Below the pieces are notes generated by a model. It saw nothing but the letters and a program-made list of their open reading frames with translations. It was not told the DNA's origin and did no database searches. DNA of 64,000 nucleotides from Sipunculus nudus (taxonomy: Eukaryota > Annelida > Sipuncula > Golfingiida > Sipunculidae), in assembly GCA_026874595.1 (NCBI GenBank), contig CM049316.1, forward strand, positions 29,431,339-29,495,338, in the 5' to 3' direction. Below, piece by piece: positions 48,728 to 59,879 of the stretch (positions are counted from its first letter, which is position 1; each line of letters opens with the position of its first letter). Both the position numbers and the translations under genes were made by a program.

Positions 48728-49940
48728 TCAGTCCATATCGAGCATATCAATTAGATTATAACCATCAGTCTTTCCAATTGAAAATAGGTATTGATTTAAG
48801 TAACTGGCACCTAGTCGTAACCGAGTATGGATAATTTCATGTTGACGATGTTTGTCGCAATAATAACTGTATATTTCTGGAGAGGCAGGGTTTAAATTGT
48901 CACGAACATTTTCCTTAAAGGAATCGATTGAAGTAGACTGAATTATAGGAAACTGTTTAAAAGTTTGCAGGCTATTGAAAGGAAAGGAAAGAAAATTGGA
49001 AGGAAAGAAAAGCGACAGTCTTTCCGTGTGAACCTCGGTATCTTTAGCAAATGCGAGTTGCGCGGACTGTTTAGGGCTGAGCATGAGACAGAGTTTGAGT
49101 TAATATATTAGCAGATAATCTGGAGCTAGTCCGTTAATCATTTCATAAAATATAGATTGTATAGCCAGCTCTCTTCTTATTTTTATACTTGACCCTTGTA
49201 GCTCGTTTACCATAGCTCCAGTGCTGGAAGTCGAGAGCGCTCCAGTACATGTTAAACATGCTTTCCGTTGTATACTCTCCAGCTGGTATGACTGTCTGAC
49301 AGAACAATTGTTAAATATTAAAGCACCACACTCCAGTACTAAACATATTAATGATTTGTACATACGATATTAATGATTTGTACATACGATCTAAAACTTT
49401 CATAGAGAAATGGAATTTATAATTTTTTTCAAAATTTCCAAAAGCTTATTTGCTTTCAAACATATCATGTTTATGTGTTCCTGTCAGGAAAGCGAATTCC
49501 AAATATGACATGAGAAGTTCTGTGAAGATCATTTCACCTAGTTGATGTGTTATTTGCAATTTAGCATCATCGTCAATGGCGGTTGAGAACTGTAACTGTA
49601 GTTACTTTGTGAAGCAAAATAACTGTTAAAAATTTCAGCCTGATCGGCTTTGTCTAAAATAATGTGCCCATTATGCCCCAACGATTAAAAGGTTCGTTGT
49701 TGTTTTGTTTTACCAGAGAAAGCCTTACTTAGAAATTTTCCACCATGCACGGCAACTGGGTCTGTGAGTTTTATATTTATATTCTTTAGGAATCGCTTAA
49801 AGCCCTTTCTATTTTCAATATACAGAGTTCCAAATTTACCAAGGTAGGAAGTCATGGAATTGTCGGAAGGCGCTGGGCTCCATTTTGACAACCGTGTGTG
49901 CCCGCTAATAATGCCAGCCTGTGCCTTGACAGAGTCGATG
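48728..49940 (-). mobile_element. Internally deleted LINE (reverse transcriptase ORF2 relic)
   Basis: The minus strand keeps the start of the reverse transcriptase linker (KFLSKAFSGKTKQ, then LDKADQAEIFNSYFASQSN around 49690-49580) and the C-terminal region (YKSLICLVLECGALIFNN, SYQLESIQRKACL, NGLAPDYL, then HTRLRLGASYLN; 49363-48728). The catalytic palm including the FxDD motif is absent, so most of ORF2 is deleted. One in-frame TAA splits the C-terminal part at 49100. Jockey/CR1-like non-LTR elements have this layout. It sits wholly inside the fold-back element, read toward its left end. Confidence 0.75.
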
Positions 49941-50414
49941 TGTGCTTGCTTCTCATTGGCTAGTAATTCGTGTGCACGAATTAATAACTCGTGCGCACGA
50001 ATTAATAGCCAATGAGTATTTAGCCAGCAACATAAGAGAGCTGTTCTCATTGGTCACTAATTCGTGCGCACGGATAAGTAATTCGTGCGCACGGATTAGT
50101 AATTCGTGGCAACGAATTAGTAATTCGTGGCCACGGATTAGTAATTCGTGCGCACGAATTAGTAATTCGTGGCCACAAATTAGTAATTCGTGCGCACGGA
50201 TTAGTAATTCGTGCGCACGAATTAATAAATATTTTTTCCACCTTGGAAATATATTTTTCACACCTATTAATTCGCGCGCACGGATTAGTAATTCGTGGCC
50301 ACGAATTAGTAATTCGTGCGCACGGATTAGTAATTCGTGCGCACGGATTAGTAATTTATTTCGTGCGCACGAATTAATAAATATTTTTCACCATGTCGTC
50401 TCGCGGGCTCCGTA

Positions 50415-50925
50415 GGGAAATGCAAATTTATAGCATGTTTTTTTTTTAATTACACATCCTGGGAAGAAGATTTTTCCCTCCCACACCCTCCTCCCGCCCC
50501 TCGTTATGCCTCGCTTTGACAAAGCATATACTGACCCCCCCCCCCCCCCCCCCCGCCCCCCCCCCCCCCCCAGTCTTGCACGGGCTACAGCCCTGCAAAT
50601 GCATAACACTGACGGGTGTTATGAGTCAAATTCTTGAAACTGAACATTTCCAATGAGAGCCAATGAATAAATTACCAATGGAAATTACTCTGCAACTGGC
50701 AATGCGCAATATTACATTTTATAGTTTATATTATAGTCTCATTAAACTTATTGGAATTGGAAAACTTTGACCGTAGACAAATATTTTGCACAAATGCATA
50801 TCGAATAATACAATGCAAAATAAGCAATATTTAGCAGAAAGTGCAATTAAGATAAAAAAATATAAAGTAAAAAAGCAAATTAAAACCGAATTGCCAAAAA
50901 CTATTTCGCTATCTTCACATTTAAA
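50415..50925. other. Poly-C run and unassigned DNA
   Basis: Long poly-C tract at about 50535-50571, interrupted by a single G. Otherwise AT-rich and unassigned. Confidence 0.6.
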
Positions 50926-50929
50926 TCAT

Positions 50930-51058
50930 ATAAAATATTACATAACCGTAATCGTTTGGTATATATTATACAGTATGGGAATTAATCTTCCTGCAATTAA
51001 TTTTCTTATAAATAAACAAATTCAAATGGCAAGCTTGACCATGCGCCCGTAGGCAATG
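50930..51058. repeat. Dispersed repeat 3' end, copy 1
   Basis: Shares ATTATACAGTATGGG and the exact word AGCTTGACCATGCGCCCGTA with 52700-52803. The two copies differ in between but keep the same order (AATAAA, CAAATTCAA / CAAGCC). It may be the 3' end of a retroelement. Confidence 0.6.
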
Positions 51059-51100
51059 ATACCCAGTTCCGGATTAAATGAGAACTTATATAGGGGCCTT

Positions 51101-51284
51101 AATTAGTTTAATATCACCTATAAGCCTGATCATGAGATACGTATAGCATCATACTTTAGTTTTTCTCCCAAATAAAAAACAGAACGTTGCTGAATTAGTT
51201 TAATATCACCTATAAGCCTGATCATGAGATACGTATAGCATCATACTTTAGTTTTTCTCCCAAATAAAAAACAGAACGTTGCTG
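51101..51284. repeat. Near-perfect 92-bp tandem duplication
   Basis: AATTAGTTTAATATCACC starts at 51101 and again at 51193. Both units run through CATGAGATACGTATAGC to AACAGAACGTTGCTGA without a visible difference, so the duplication is recent or the copies have been homogenised. Confidence 0.95.
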
Positions 51285-51616
51285 ATTTTTAACATAATTA
51301 AGTTTTCTTTAAAACTTAAAACAGTAAACCTTTAATTAAACAAAAATTTGGAATTAATGACGAATTTTACGCAAAACGTTCAAAGCTATATACGTTTTAA
51401 GTGCAGCGCTATATTTCATGCCCACAGCTCCCCCTGTAAACGGGTTAATTGCTCTTCTCCGCTTAAGTGCTTATAAAAAACCAATGAACAGGGCCAGGCT
51501 ATTGATATCAATAAAGCATTTAAGTGCATTCGGCACTCCAGCCTTGTGATTTCTTTATTTGATCTCATTGGTTATTTTATTCTAGGTGCGCCCCTGATTT
51601 TTACTGCTAAAAATTA

Positions 51617-52090
51617 TAATTAAAGTTGACAACCTCAACTGACTTGAGAATGTTTCGGTTTTCTTTATTACAAAGGATTTTATCTACTAATAGGTCTTTA
51701 TATTTAATTGAAATCAAAGACTCTGATCTCTGTACATTTTTCCAAAACCATTCTGAATCACTCGTACATTTGTTTTGGAAATGCAAGATTTCTCAAGAAT
51801 TTTGGGCAGACATAGATTTATGGCTGACACATATGTTAAACAAATCAGCTTTTAATATAGATTTAAAGACAGTGATTGTGTAAAAAAAAAATAATGAAAA
51901 AGTGTTAAACATGGTGTTAGTAATTCTTAAGCGATATATGTATGCATGTAGATGCAAATAAACAAATCCCAGATATATTGAAGCGATCCAGCATGTAAAG
52001 AAAATTAATATTTGGAAAAATGTATTGCACAGCAAAATAATTGTTTAGAAAGACATAACAAAAATGGAAGGGGTTTTCGATCCATTCGTG
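51617..52090 (+). mobile_element. LINE ORF2 C-terminal relic (zf-RVT type)
   Basis: 51626-51883 reads LRMFRFSLLQRILSTN, KDSDLCTFFQNHSESLVHLFWKCKISQEFW, typical of the region after reverse transcriptase in L1/I-type LINEs, where a Cys/His cluster (here C, H, H, C) follows RDSxLC. Beyond a stop at 51881 the same element continues as ILKRYMYACRCK ... HVKKINIW with further stops. The reverse transcriptase core is absent. Confidence 0.75.
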
Positions 52091-52522
52091 ATTATTAATG
52101 GTTGTTTATATCTAGGTATCAAACTTTGTTAGACAGATTAAGAGTGAATGTTAATTGACATTTGAGTTAATTATGAGGATTCTTTATGTGTGTGTCCTTT
52201 CTTTTCTCTTGATATATTGGAACTTGCTGTAAAGCAATAAATTTAAAAGCTATCGTTTACTTTAAATGTTTATATAACTCCGTACAACATGCCGAACAGG
52301 TCAAATACAGACTGATTGGTTTGTAAATGCAATCATATTTTTTGGTACTTTGTCACGTATTGTATATGTTTTCGTCTTTGTTATTAAAAAAATAAAGGAA
52401 AGAATATTATCATGCGTCAATAACTATTTCGGCTCCCTTGGTTGCTATAGGCCCTGGCTGAATTAAGCCCGTCATATTTGTAAACACGGTACTATCAATG
52501 TATATACCTGTACGCATATATG

Positions 52523-52531
52523 TATATATAT

Positions 52532-52596
<65 letters not shown>

Positions 52597-52629
52597 CCTT
52601 AGTGGGTTACAGGGTTAAATTATTATTTA

Positions 52630-52680
<51 letters not shown>
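52523..52680. repeat. (TA)n microsatellites, two arrays
   Basis: 52523-52593 and 52636-52680 are TA runs separated by 40 bp of unique sequence. Confidence 0.97.
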
Positions 52681-52684
<4 letters not shown>

Positions 52685-52699
52685 ATATATTTATACATT

Positions 52700-52945
<246 letters not shown>

Positions 52946-52993
52946 TGTGTTCAGTATTGGTGGAATTATATTAGTAAATGGTTCAAGCATCAG

Positions 52994-53059
52994 TGAAGAA
53001 ACTTTGTTGGCATTTAAAGGTTGGTTTGAAGAAACTTTGTTGGCATTTAAAGGTTGGTC
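52994..53059. repeat. Exact 33-bp tandem duplication
   Basis: GAAGAAACTTTGTTGGCATT followed by TAAAGGTTGGT occurs twice in a row, differing only in the last two bases (TT versus CC). Confidence 0.95.
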
Positions 53060-54632
53060 CCATTTCTTTCTTGCTCCATAAAATGAGATGGGAACCAGTC
53101 TACGCCCATACCATGGGAATCCCCACCCCTGTCGACCAATCAGCTGCGTTCAGTGTGTTCACTGTAATGTTTCAAGGAAGGAACATCTCGAACTGAACGT
53201 CAGCAGCACATCCAAGGGAAACAAAAAATTACTGGTAATCAGTCGTTTATTAAATCATTAAAATAACAAAAGGGTATTTCCTTAATGTAGAATACTAAAT
53301 ATCCACTATAATAAGCGGATCTTTCACACACTATGTCACCTTGCCAAACAAAAGCATTCTGAAAAGGTAACATGGCGTCATGTGTGTTCATGTTCAACTG
53401 ACAGGGACAAAGCCGATAAAAGTTTCGATGATTTGATGTCCCAATGGAGTAGCTATACTATATTTTAATATACTGTATTTCATAAAATACAATATTTTTA
53501 GATTGAGGGGTCTTTTATATGGAGAGTACCTGTATATTCCCAGCTACCAATATGTTGGACACAGGTACGGATTAATAAGTATGCAAGCTTTGTATATAGA
53601 TATATTGATGTGGAAGACCGTTTAACCATCATTCAGCTGAGCTAATAAAAATCTAAAATATTTATATGTAAAACAACAATTTAAGGATACTGTGGGAATG
53701 ATAATTTTAATTTAATATAAATTTTAAATATATATTTACCCTGCTTTGTGATGGCAATAAAATTAATTGTTAAACACTGTGAGACCTTCAACAATAAAAT
53801 CTTTTAATTTATTCATCAATTATCAGTCTTTGGGATAATGGGAAGTAGTACAATATACAATTAATAATGAAAAATACGCAGGGTCAGATCATGCAACTCG
53901 TACCTTATTTTTCGTACCAGATTTCAGTAATTTACCACCTAAATTTTATACTCCCCTCCCATGAAGAGCAGATGGGGTATGTAAAGTTTGTTCACTAACA
54001 CATCTAGTTCACATGCACAGCAGGAGAGCCTGATTGTACACGTTGTTGGGTGCTGAGGGTTTTGCATGAGCTCACACAATTACAGCTATATATTTCGTGT
54101 TCACACAGCCCTGTGTTAATCAGCTGCACCACGATCTACTGGTACCTAATTCATTAAACTTCATGCAGAGAGCTTTGTGACTGGGTGTATATATATGGGG
54201 ACCTGTCTAAAAGACCACCTATCCAATAAGACCACCTGTGAATTACACCACCACTAGAGATGTGATTCTAAGGACCAGATTCTTTTATTTACCATCAAAT
54301 AGGGTTGGGTTTTAGGCCACCAATAACCAGTTTTCGGCAGGACAGAGCCTAAAACCTGCCTTTAACCCCTTAAATAGGTTATAAAACTGCCTAAAACCTT
54401 AATTACCCTCACCTATGACTTGCAGTTTAACTTTGTTTTATTGTTACACAGCTAAATGCATTAAAGAGACGTGCAACAAATTAAAAGTAAGGAACACTTC
54501 ATTCAAACTAAACAAATTTAATCATGATAAAGTAAAAAACAACAAATGAAAACAACACTATTTCAGGTTTTCTATGTGATTTAACACATGTCTCTGTCAG
54601 TTTTAGCTTGTATCTCCAAATCATATTCTGAG
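53060..54632. other. Intergenic, nothing firmly recognised
   Basis: No gene recognised. 54297-54390 contains GGTTTTAGGCC and CCTAAAACCTGCC words that recur inverted near 55670-55765 and may be ends of an old ~1.45-kb element into which the 54633 MITE inserted. Confidence 0.35.
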
Positions 54633-54945
54633 TAGGGCTGAAAGGAGTACTCAAGTCCCGGTAATACTTACCAAGTACTCGAGTCCAAGATTTGGACTCG
54701 AGTACTCTTGTATGTACATGCATATTTGTATATTACTGCAAATTTTAGGCCAGTCTGTAGGATTATTTATCCATTGTTGTAGCCTGGCGTAGGGCTCTAA
54801 ACATATGCTAGTCAAATTAACCTAGGTCTTGTTATGACATATATCTATTCCTTCGTTACGATAAACTTAAGCCGTCACTAAGTCAAATTTATGCATATTT
54901 TGCATCGGTACTCGAGTCCAAAATTTTGTTCCCGTTTCAGCCCTA
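54633..54945. mobile_element. hAT-type MITE, 313 bp, perfect 8-bp target duplication
   Basis: The left end TAGGGCTGAAA (54633) and inverted right end TTTCAGCCCTA (54945) are flanked by the identical octamer ATTCTGAG (54625-54632 and 54946-54953). An 8-bp duplication and TAGGGCTG ends fit hAT. Inside, 54674-54706 is a perfect 15-bp stem, 3-base loop hairpin (AGTACTCGAGTCCAA); the ACTCGAGT word recurs near the right end. Confidence 0.9.
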
Positions 54946-55789
54946 ATTCTGAGGTCTCCCACCTCTTCCTGCCATTAATGCATTTATTGCCAATAAAAGA
55001 ATGACCATACTGTAAGCTTTTAACCAGATTAGTAACTGTGTTTGGCTTTTTGATTACAAGGGAATAAATTTTGTTATATACATGAAAGAAGTTTTCCTGA
55101 AATTAGTTTGTTCCATCTACACTTATGAATAGTCATTTATACTCTTCTCTCATTAACATCTAACATATCATGTATGTTATGTATGCCTGTAGCTTCAAAT
55201 GGTAAAAAGTAAAAGTTTGATTTTATACATTATAACAGATCTTTTATGTTAGCCAAAAATTGAAAATATGATTATATCTTTTACATTATCTGATAACGAA
55301 CAAGAATTTCCACTAGTTGTTATTCCCTTTGGTCATCCCTTGTCAAATTTTAAGATTTTGTGCACATACTTATTGTCTGATATGCTCAGTGCAGGTGAAT
55401 ATGTGGTGAGATTGTGAAAATAATTTATGACCATCGGGTCTTATGACCCATCATTCTGATACAAATAGTAATCCTGAAGTCTAATCAAGCATGCCCAATG
55501 GTGAGATTGTGAAAATGCAACCCTTTTGAAACACTTTAATTAGTATAAAAGTTAAAACTGAACAATGAAACCTTATAGAAGCCCAGCAAGCCTTGTGACT
55601 GCACCACCCCAGCAAGCTTGTTAGTTTTATAGATCTAGTATACATATTAAAACAGAAATAGGTATTAGGCACTAATGGTGCCAAAAACTTGCCTAAATCC
55701 TGTTTTATGCAGGGCAGTTTTAACCAGGTTATAACCTTTGGTGAAAACATCCGGCCTAAAACTTGCCAAACTTGTATAGTCTCATTTAT

Positions 55790-56300
55790 TTTTTAGCGAA
55801 CCTGTGAGCTTATGCAATGGTGCAGTGTCGTGTGTCATGTTTCGTGCGTTGTCTGTACGTTAACCAAAGCCATCTCAAAAATGGCATGAGCTAGCATCAC
55901 CAAATTTTTTGCAAATAATCAGTCATCCAGAAAACTATATCGGATTTTGTTTATTTTATTTCTAACAGCATTTTCTTAGATTTTATAGGGAAAAAGCTAA
56001 AAAAGCTTTAAAAATCTTCTTCTCCAAAACTGTCCAGCCAAATTGTCCAATATTTCACAGAAATGATCCCTTGAACAATCTTTCTCAAGTTTGTTCGAAC
56101 GGTTCCAGTTTGGAGATTTTTGGCCGAGTTACAGGAGGTTGAACTTTGTTAACTGTGCAAAAAAGCATATTAAAATTTAAATCACAGAAACGGCTGTAGC
56201 TATCATCACCAAATTTTATGCCAATGTTGGTCACATAGGTCATATCTGAAATTGAGGTATTGGTGGCGCCACCTGCATCGGCTGTTTTCGTACGGGGTCA
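55790..56300. repeat. Dispersed repeat, inverted partner at 59.9-60.2 kb
   Basis: GTGAGCTTATGCAATGGTGC begins a family also seen at 61465 and 63685. The second half, 55980-56290 (AAAAATCTTCTTCTCC, CCAAATTGTCCAATATTTCA, TTCAAGTTTGTTCGAA-like, GGTATTGGTGGCGCCACCTG), is the inverted match of 59880-60180. 56300-56830 continues with weaker TCTTCTTCTC and GAGTTATGGGAAGCTGAA units. Confidence 0.75.
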
Positions 56301-56830
56301 TTAGTGCCTGTATCACACTAAGGGCTACAAGAAACTTCTTCTCTGAAACCATATGGCCAAAATGTTTAATATCGCACAGAAGTGATCCTAGGGTAGTGCT
56401 TTCTGAAGTTTGTTCAAAAGTTCTCTTTTCAGTGACTTTTGGCTAAGTTATGGGAAGCTGAATTTAGTCATATGCCATAACAGCCCATTTTAGCTCAGTG
56501 GCTACAAAGATCTTCTTCTCAAAAACCACTGAGCCAAATTCTTAAATCTCCCAAATTAATTATCCTCAGATGTTGATAGTTCAAATTTGTTCAAATGGTT
56601 TTGGTTCAGTGCTTTTTGGCTGAGTTATGGGAAGCTGAACTTAGCCAGTTTGCTGTATCTTCCTATATGAGTTATAAACTTGCGAAACATTTTTCGACTA
56701 ATGCCACTGAAGCCAGTTTGTTAAACTTTTTACAAGAATAATCCCTACAGTAATTCTTATAATAATTGTCATAAATGGTTCCACATGAATAATTGTTAGC
56801 TGAATTATGGAGATTGAATTGAGTCATTTT

Positions 56831-57201
56831 ACCATATATGTTAGCTGTGTGATGCTGTTACATCTAGCCTGGCACCAGTTTATCAGCAGCTATTACATCA
56901 TGCCACTAGACATGTAGATTTCAGGTTATATTTGGTTAATATTGACAAGAAAGATTTTTTAAAAGCTTTTAAAAAATTTAGATTAATGATTTAAGTTATT
57001 CATCATACCAGGCAATATTACAATCATGGATATTCAGCTCTCTGTGGATAATAAAAACAAATGTATGTGGATTATAAATTATTGGTATCCCTACTCAACT
57101 TAATTCAAGAATTTGCCATCAATGATATATATCTGTATTTTAATTTTGCATTCAGTATACATCTGTAATAATTTTACATATATTCCTGATTTCTTTTTTA
57201 G
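56831..57201. other. AT-rich spacer, nothing recognised
   Basis: No coding similarity or repeat. It ends in a polypyrimidine tract and TTTTTTAG at about 57201. Confidence 0.4.
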
Positions 57202-57725
57202 AAAAAATCAGCTGAAAAGCATTTTGTATTGGAAAAATTAATTTCAAAGTTATTTCAAGTAGGGACCACTTTTGTGTACAGATGGCGGCACTTGGTTTAC
57301 CATTGGCAGATTGCCAGTGCCTTGATGTTGGCAATTAGCCAAGATGATGTCAGTTGTATAAATAGTTTTAGCACAGTGCCAGGATTGGAAGAAGTGCAGC
57401 CAGGTATAGGTCAAGAGTTCACTCAGTGCAGTAGCTGCATTCTATTTATAGCTTTGGCAGACTGCTCACTGCATCATATTTGGCAACAAAGTTCAACCTG
57501 AATCTATTTATAGCTTTGGCAGACTGCCAACTGTGTCAGATTATGCAACAGGTCAAGAGTTCACTCAGTGCAGCCAGGTACAGGTCAAAAGTTCACTCAG
57601 TCTAGCCAGGTGCAGGTCATGAGTGCACTCAGTGCAGTAGCCTGAGCCAGCAAATTTGTCACAGTTCACTTGGGGCAACTGCCTTTCTCACCTAAGCCTG
57701 GTCAGCCCCATGCATTAGACTCAAG
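57202..57725 (+). other. Candidate non-coding exon upstream of the CENP-B-like gene
   Basis: Bounded by an acceptor (TGATTTCTTTTTTAG) and a perfect consensus donor (CTCAAG|GTAAGT, exon end 57725), on the same strand as the CENP-B-like exon at 60.5 kb. It contains no long ATG frame of recognised type. 57398-57640 is a degenerate minisatellite (CAGGTCAAGAGTTCACTCAGTGCAG-type, about 31 bp). It could be a 5' UTR exon; unproven. Confidence 0.25.
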
Positions 57726-57759
57726 GTAAGTTTGATGTATTGGTCAGATATTTTGACCT

Positions 57760-57881
57760 GTCTATGTGTCATTGATGGCTTTCTCGTTCACAAGACAGGT
57801 GTCGCCACCTACAATGACTTTTGCACAGTGTATGTGTCTGCTTATATCTGCAGAGGAATTTGATATATCAGCCTGAAATTG

Positions 57882-57918
<37 letters not shown>

Positions 57919-58130
57919 AATAGCTTTGTCGTATACAAGACTGGTGGTGCCACCTACAATAATTTTTGCACAGTGTGTGTCCCTGCTTATTTTCAGGAGG
58001 GGTTTGGTATATCAGTCTGAAATTGGGCATATGTATATATCTCTGATAGCTTTGTTGTATACAAGACTACAGGGTGGTGCCAGTTACAATCATTTTTGTG
58101 TGGCGTGCATGCCAAAATTTCGGCAGTGAT
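57760..58130 (+). repeat. ~125-bp tandem repeat related to the Helentron units
   Basis: Three units, each with GATGGCTTTCTCG/AGCTTTGTCG, GTATACAAGAC, a GGTGKYGCCACC-like core, TTTTGCACAGTGT and TCAGCCTGAAATTGGGCAT. A TA microsatellite splits the first two (57886-57916). Words are shared with the 23.6-25.5 kb units. Confidence 0.75.
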
Positions 58131-58377
58131 GTTTGTGTAATTGTTTCTTATTCCTAATGTTTAGTACTTGCTTTTGTTCATATACATGAGAAGTAATGGT
58201 CCAGCATTGAAGCATTATACCTGGTGTATTTCCCAATGCACAGGTTCGCATTAAGCCTGTAGGCCTTGTTAAATTTAATATTGATTCTTTTAATTCCTGC
58301 ATATCTACCTTAGTCATTATGATTTCAGCAAAATGGACATTTCGGACCTGCAAGTTTCAGACTAGGATATTTTAAAA

Positions 58378-59445
58378 CTAGAATATGGGTAGTCAACAAT
58401 CGACTATGTGTATCCCTAGAAATCAGAGTGGGATGGGTGAAGTGAGGCATGGATTAAGTGGCAAGGGGAATAGACTGAGGTGTGTTGCATACTAGCATGG
58501 ATGTCTGCAGCGTAAACGTGAATGTAGGTGGTGCCACCTGTCATAAAATCGAGAAACCTGTCGAGGATGTATAAACCTGCAAAATTTCAGGTGGAAAAGT
58601 CAAACCACTGCTGAGATATGAATGATATCATCCAAAAGCAGATGAACAGATGGATGCTGTGCAAAAATTGTTGCAAGTGGTGCCACCAATTTTGCCTATG
58701 ATGAAGAGCTATATGAGATCTATACACATGCAACATTTTAGCCCAATTGGTCAAACGGTTCCCGAGATATGAGCATGGATGTCTGCAGAGTAAACATGAA
58801 TGTAGGTGGCACCACCTGTCGTAAAATCAAGAAAGCTTTCCAGGATGTATAAACCTGCAAAATTTCAGGTTGATAAGTCAAACCACTGCTGAGATATGAG
58901 CAATTTTATTCAAAGGCAGATGAACAGATGGGTGCTGTGCATTAATGGTTGCAGGTGGTGCCACCAATTTTGCCTAAGATGAAGAGCTATGTGGTACTAT
59001 ACACATGCAAAATTTTGGCCCAATCGGTCAAACGGTTCCCGAGATATGAGTTTGGATGTCTGCAGAGTAAACATGAATGTAAGTGGCGCCACCTGTCATA
59101 AAATCGAGAAACCTGTCCAGGATGTATAAACCTGCAAATATTTAGGTGGATATCTCCTCTGCTGAGATATGAGTGATATTATCCCAAGGCAGATGAACAG
59201 ATGGACGCTGTGCAAAAATGGTTGCAGGTAGCACCACCATTTTTAGTTTATGTTATAAAGCTATCAAAGGGCTACATTTGTGCAAAATTTTTAGCCTGAT
59301 CGGTCAAATGGTTCCCGAGATATGCGGGTTTATGTGTGGAAACAGACGCACAAATGGACGCGGGGCAGCAAGGAAAGGTCATAGGTCAACCAAAAATTAG
59401 GGTGCAACAGTTCACATGTGACCTGATGATAAACCCAAATGCTAA
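58378..59445 (-). mobile_element. Helentron-like element, inverted and CpG-decayed copy
   Basis: Read on the minus strand it matches the 23.6-25.6 kb element end to end: a TTTGTGCGTCTGTTTCCACAC leader (about 59335), three repeat units, GTCTGCAGACAT-type words, CTCACTCTGATTTC and the 3' end ATTCTAG|TTTT at 58378-58381 with an imperfect hairpin (58390-58408). The GGTGGCGCCACC cores have mostly become GGTGGTGCCACC or GGTGGCACCACC. Confidence 0.75.
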
Positions 59446-59507
59446 CCAAGTTTTTTCAAACAGTTGAAAGATATAGTTCCAATAATCTGGGAATTCTGCT
59501 TCTAAAC

Positions 59508-59565
59508 ATTGTGTCTAGACATCTAGACACAATGTGTCTAGACGTCTAGACACATTGTCTAGACA
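59508..59565. repeat. Cluster of perfect palindromes around TCTAGA
   Basis: 59508-59533 has 12-base arms ATTGTGTCTAGA around a 2-base centre. 59531-59556 is a 26-base perfect palindrome (AATGTGTCTAGAC and its complement). 59556-59565 is TGTCTAGACA. The cluster can form nested hairpins. Confidence 0.95.
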
Positions 59566-59879
59566 GCCCCCCAGAGCCAGGTCAGTTGCCATGGTGATGT
59601 CTGAACCCCACCTGTTTGTACTGAGCGACCTCTTGACTTGGATGCTGAAACTCATCATGTTCTCAAATCTGTTTTCAAATACAGAAAGCCTTTTTCAATT
59701 GGCTACAATGTTTTTTAAAAACTGTATTTACCCAATCTATTCTTATAAAACTGGCAGAACCCTACCAAAGAATAATTCTTGTAAAGTTTAAACCAATCAG
59801 CTTAACAGTTTATCATAAATCAGTGTATAAGCAAGAAGAGTTTAAAATTACATTTTCCCTTGTAAAAAACACATCAATG

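Larger units (their letters stand above)
48298..50414. mobile_element. Fold-back element with palindrome-array inverted repeats
   Basis: The left end reads TACGGAGCCCGGGAGACGAC then ATGGTGAAAAATATTTATTAA and the right end is its inverted complement (50414 inward), differing at about one base over the first 45. Behind these come arrays of a ~21-bp unit whose core is a palindrome (TTCGTGCGCACGAA or TTCGTGGCCACGAA): 3 units at left (48335-48400) and 5 at right (50267-50375). Both arrays are closed by GGTGTGAAAAATATATTT / inverted. Eight more units lie at 50050-50230 and two at 49962-50007, 18 in all. AAATG flanks both sides (48293-48297; 50418-50422), a possible target duplication if the right end includes GGG. 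Long inverted repeats built of short repeats resemble Foldback or Galileo-type elements; the superfamily is unknown. Confidence 0.75.

Noticed and set aside
49953-50415. Long repetitive open frames on both strands (ISNSCARISNS / HELLIRAHELL)
   Set aside because: They are translations of the 21-bp palindrome array, whose period is a multiple of three. No start context or unique sequence.
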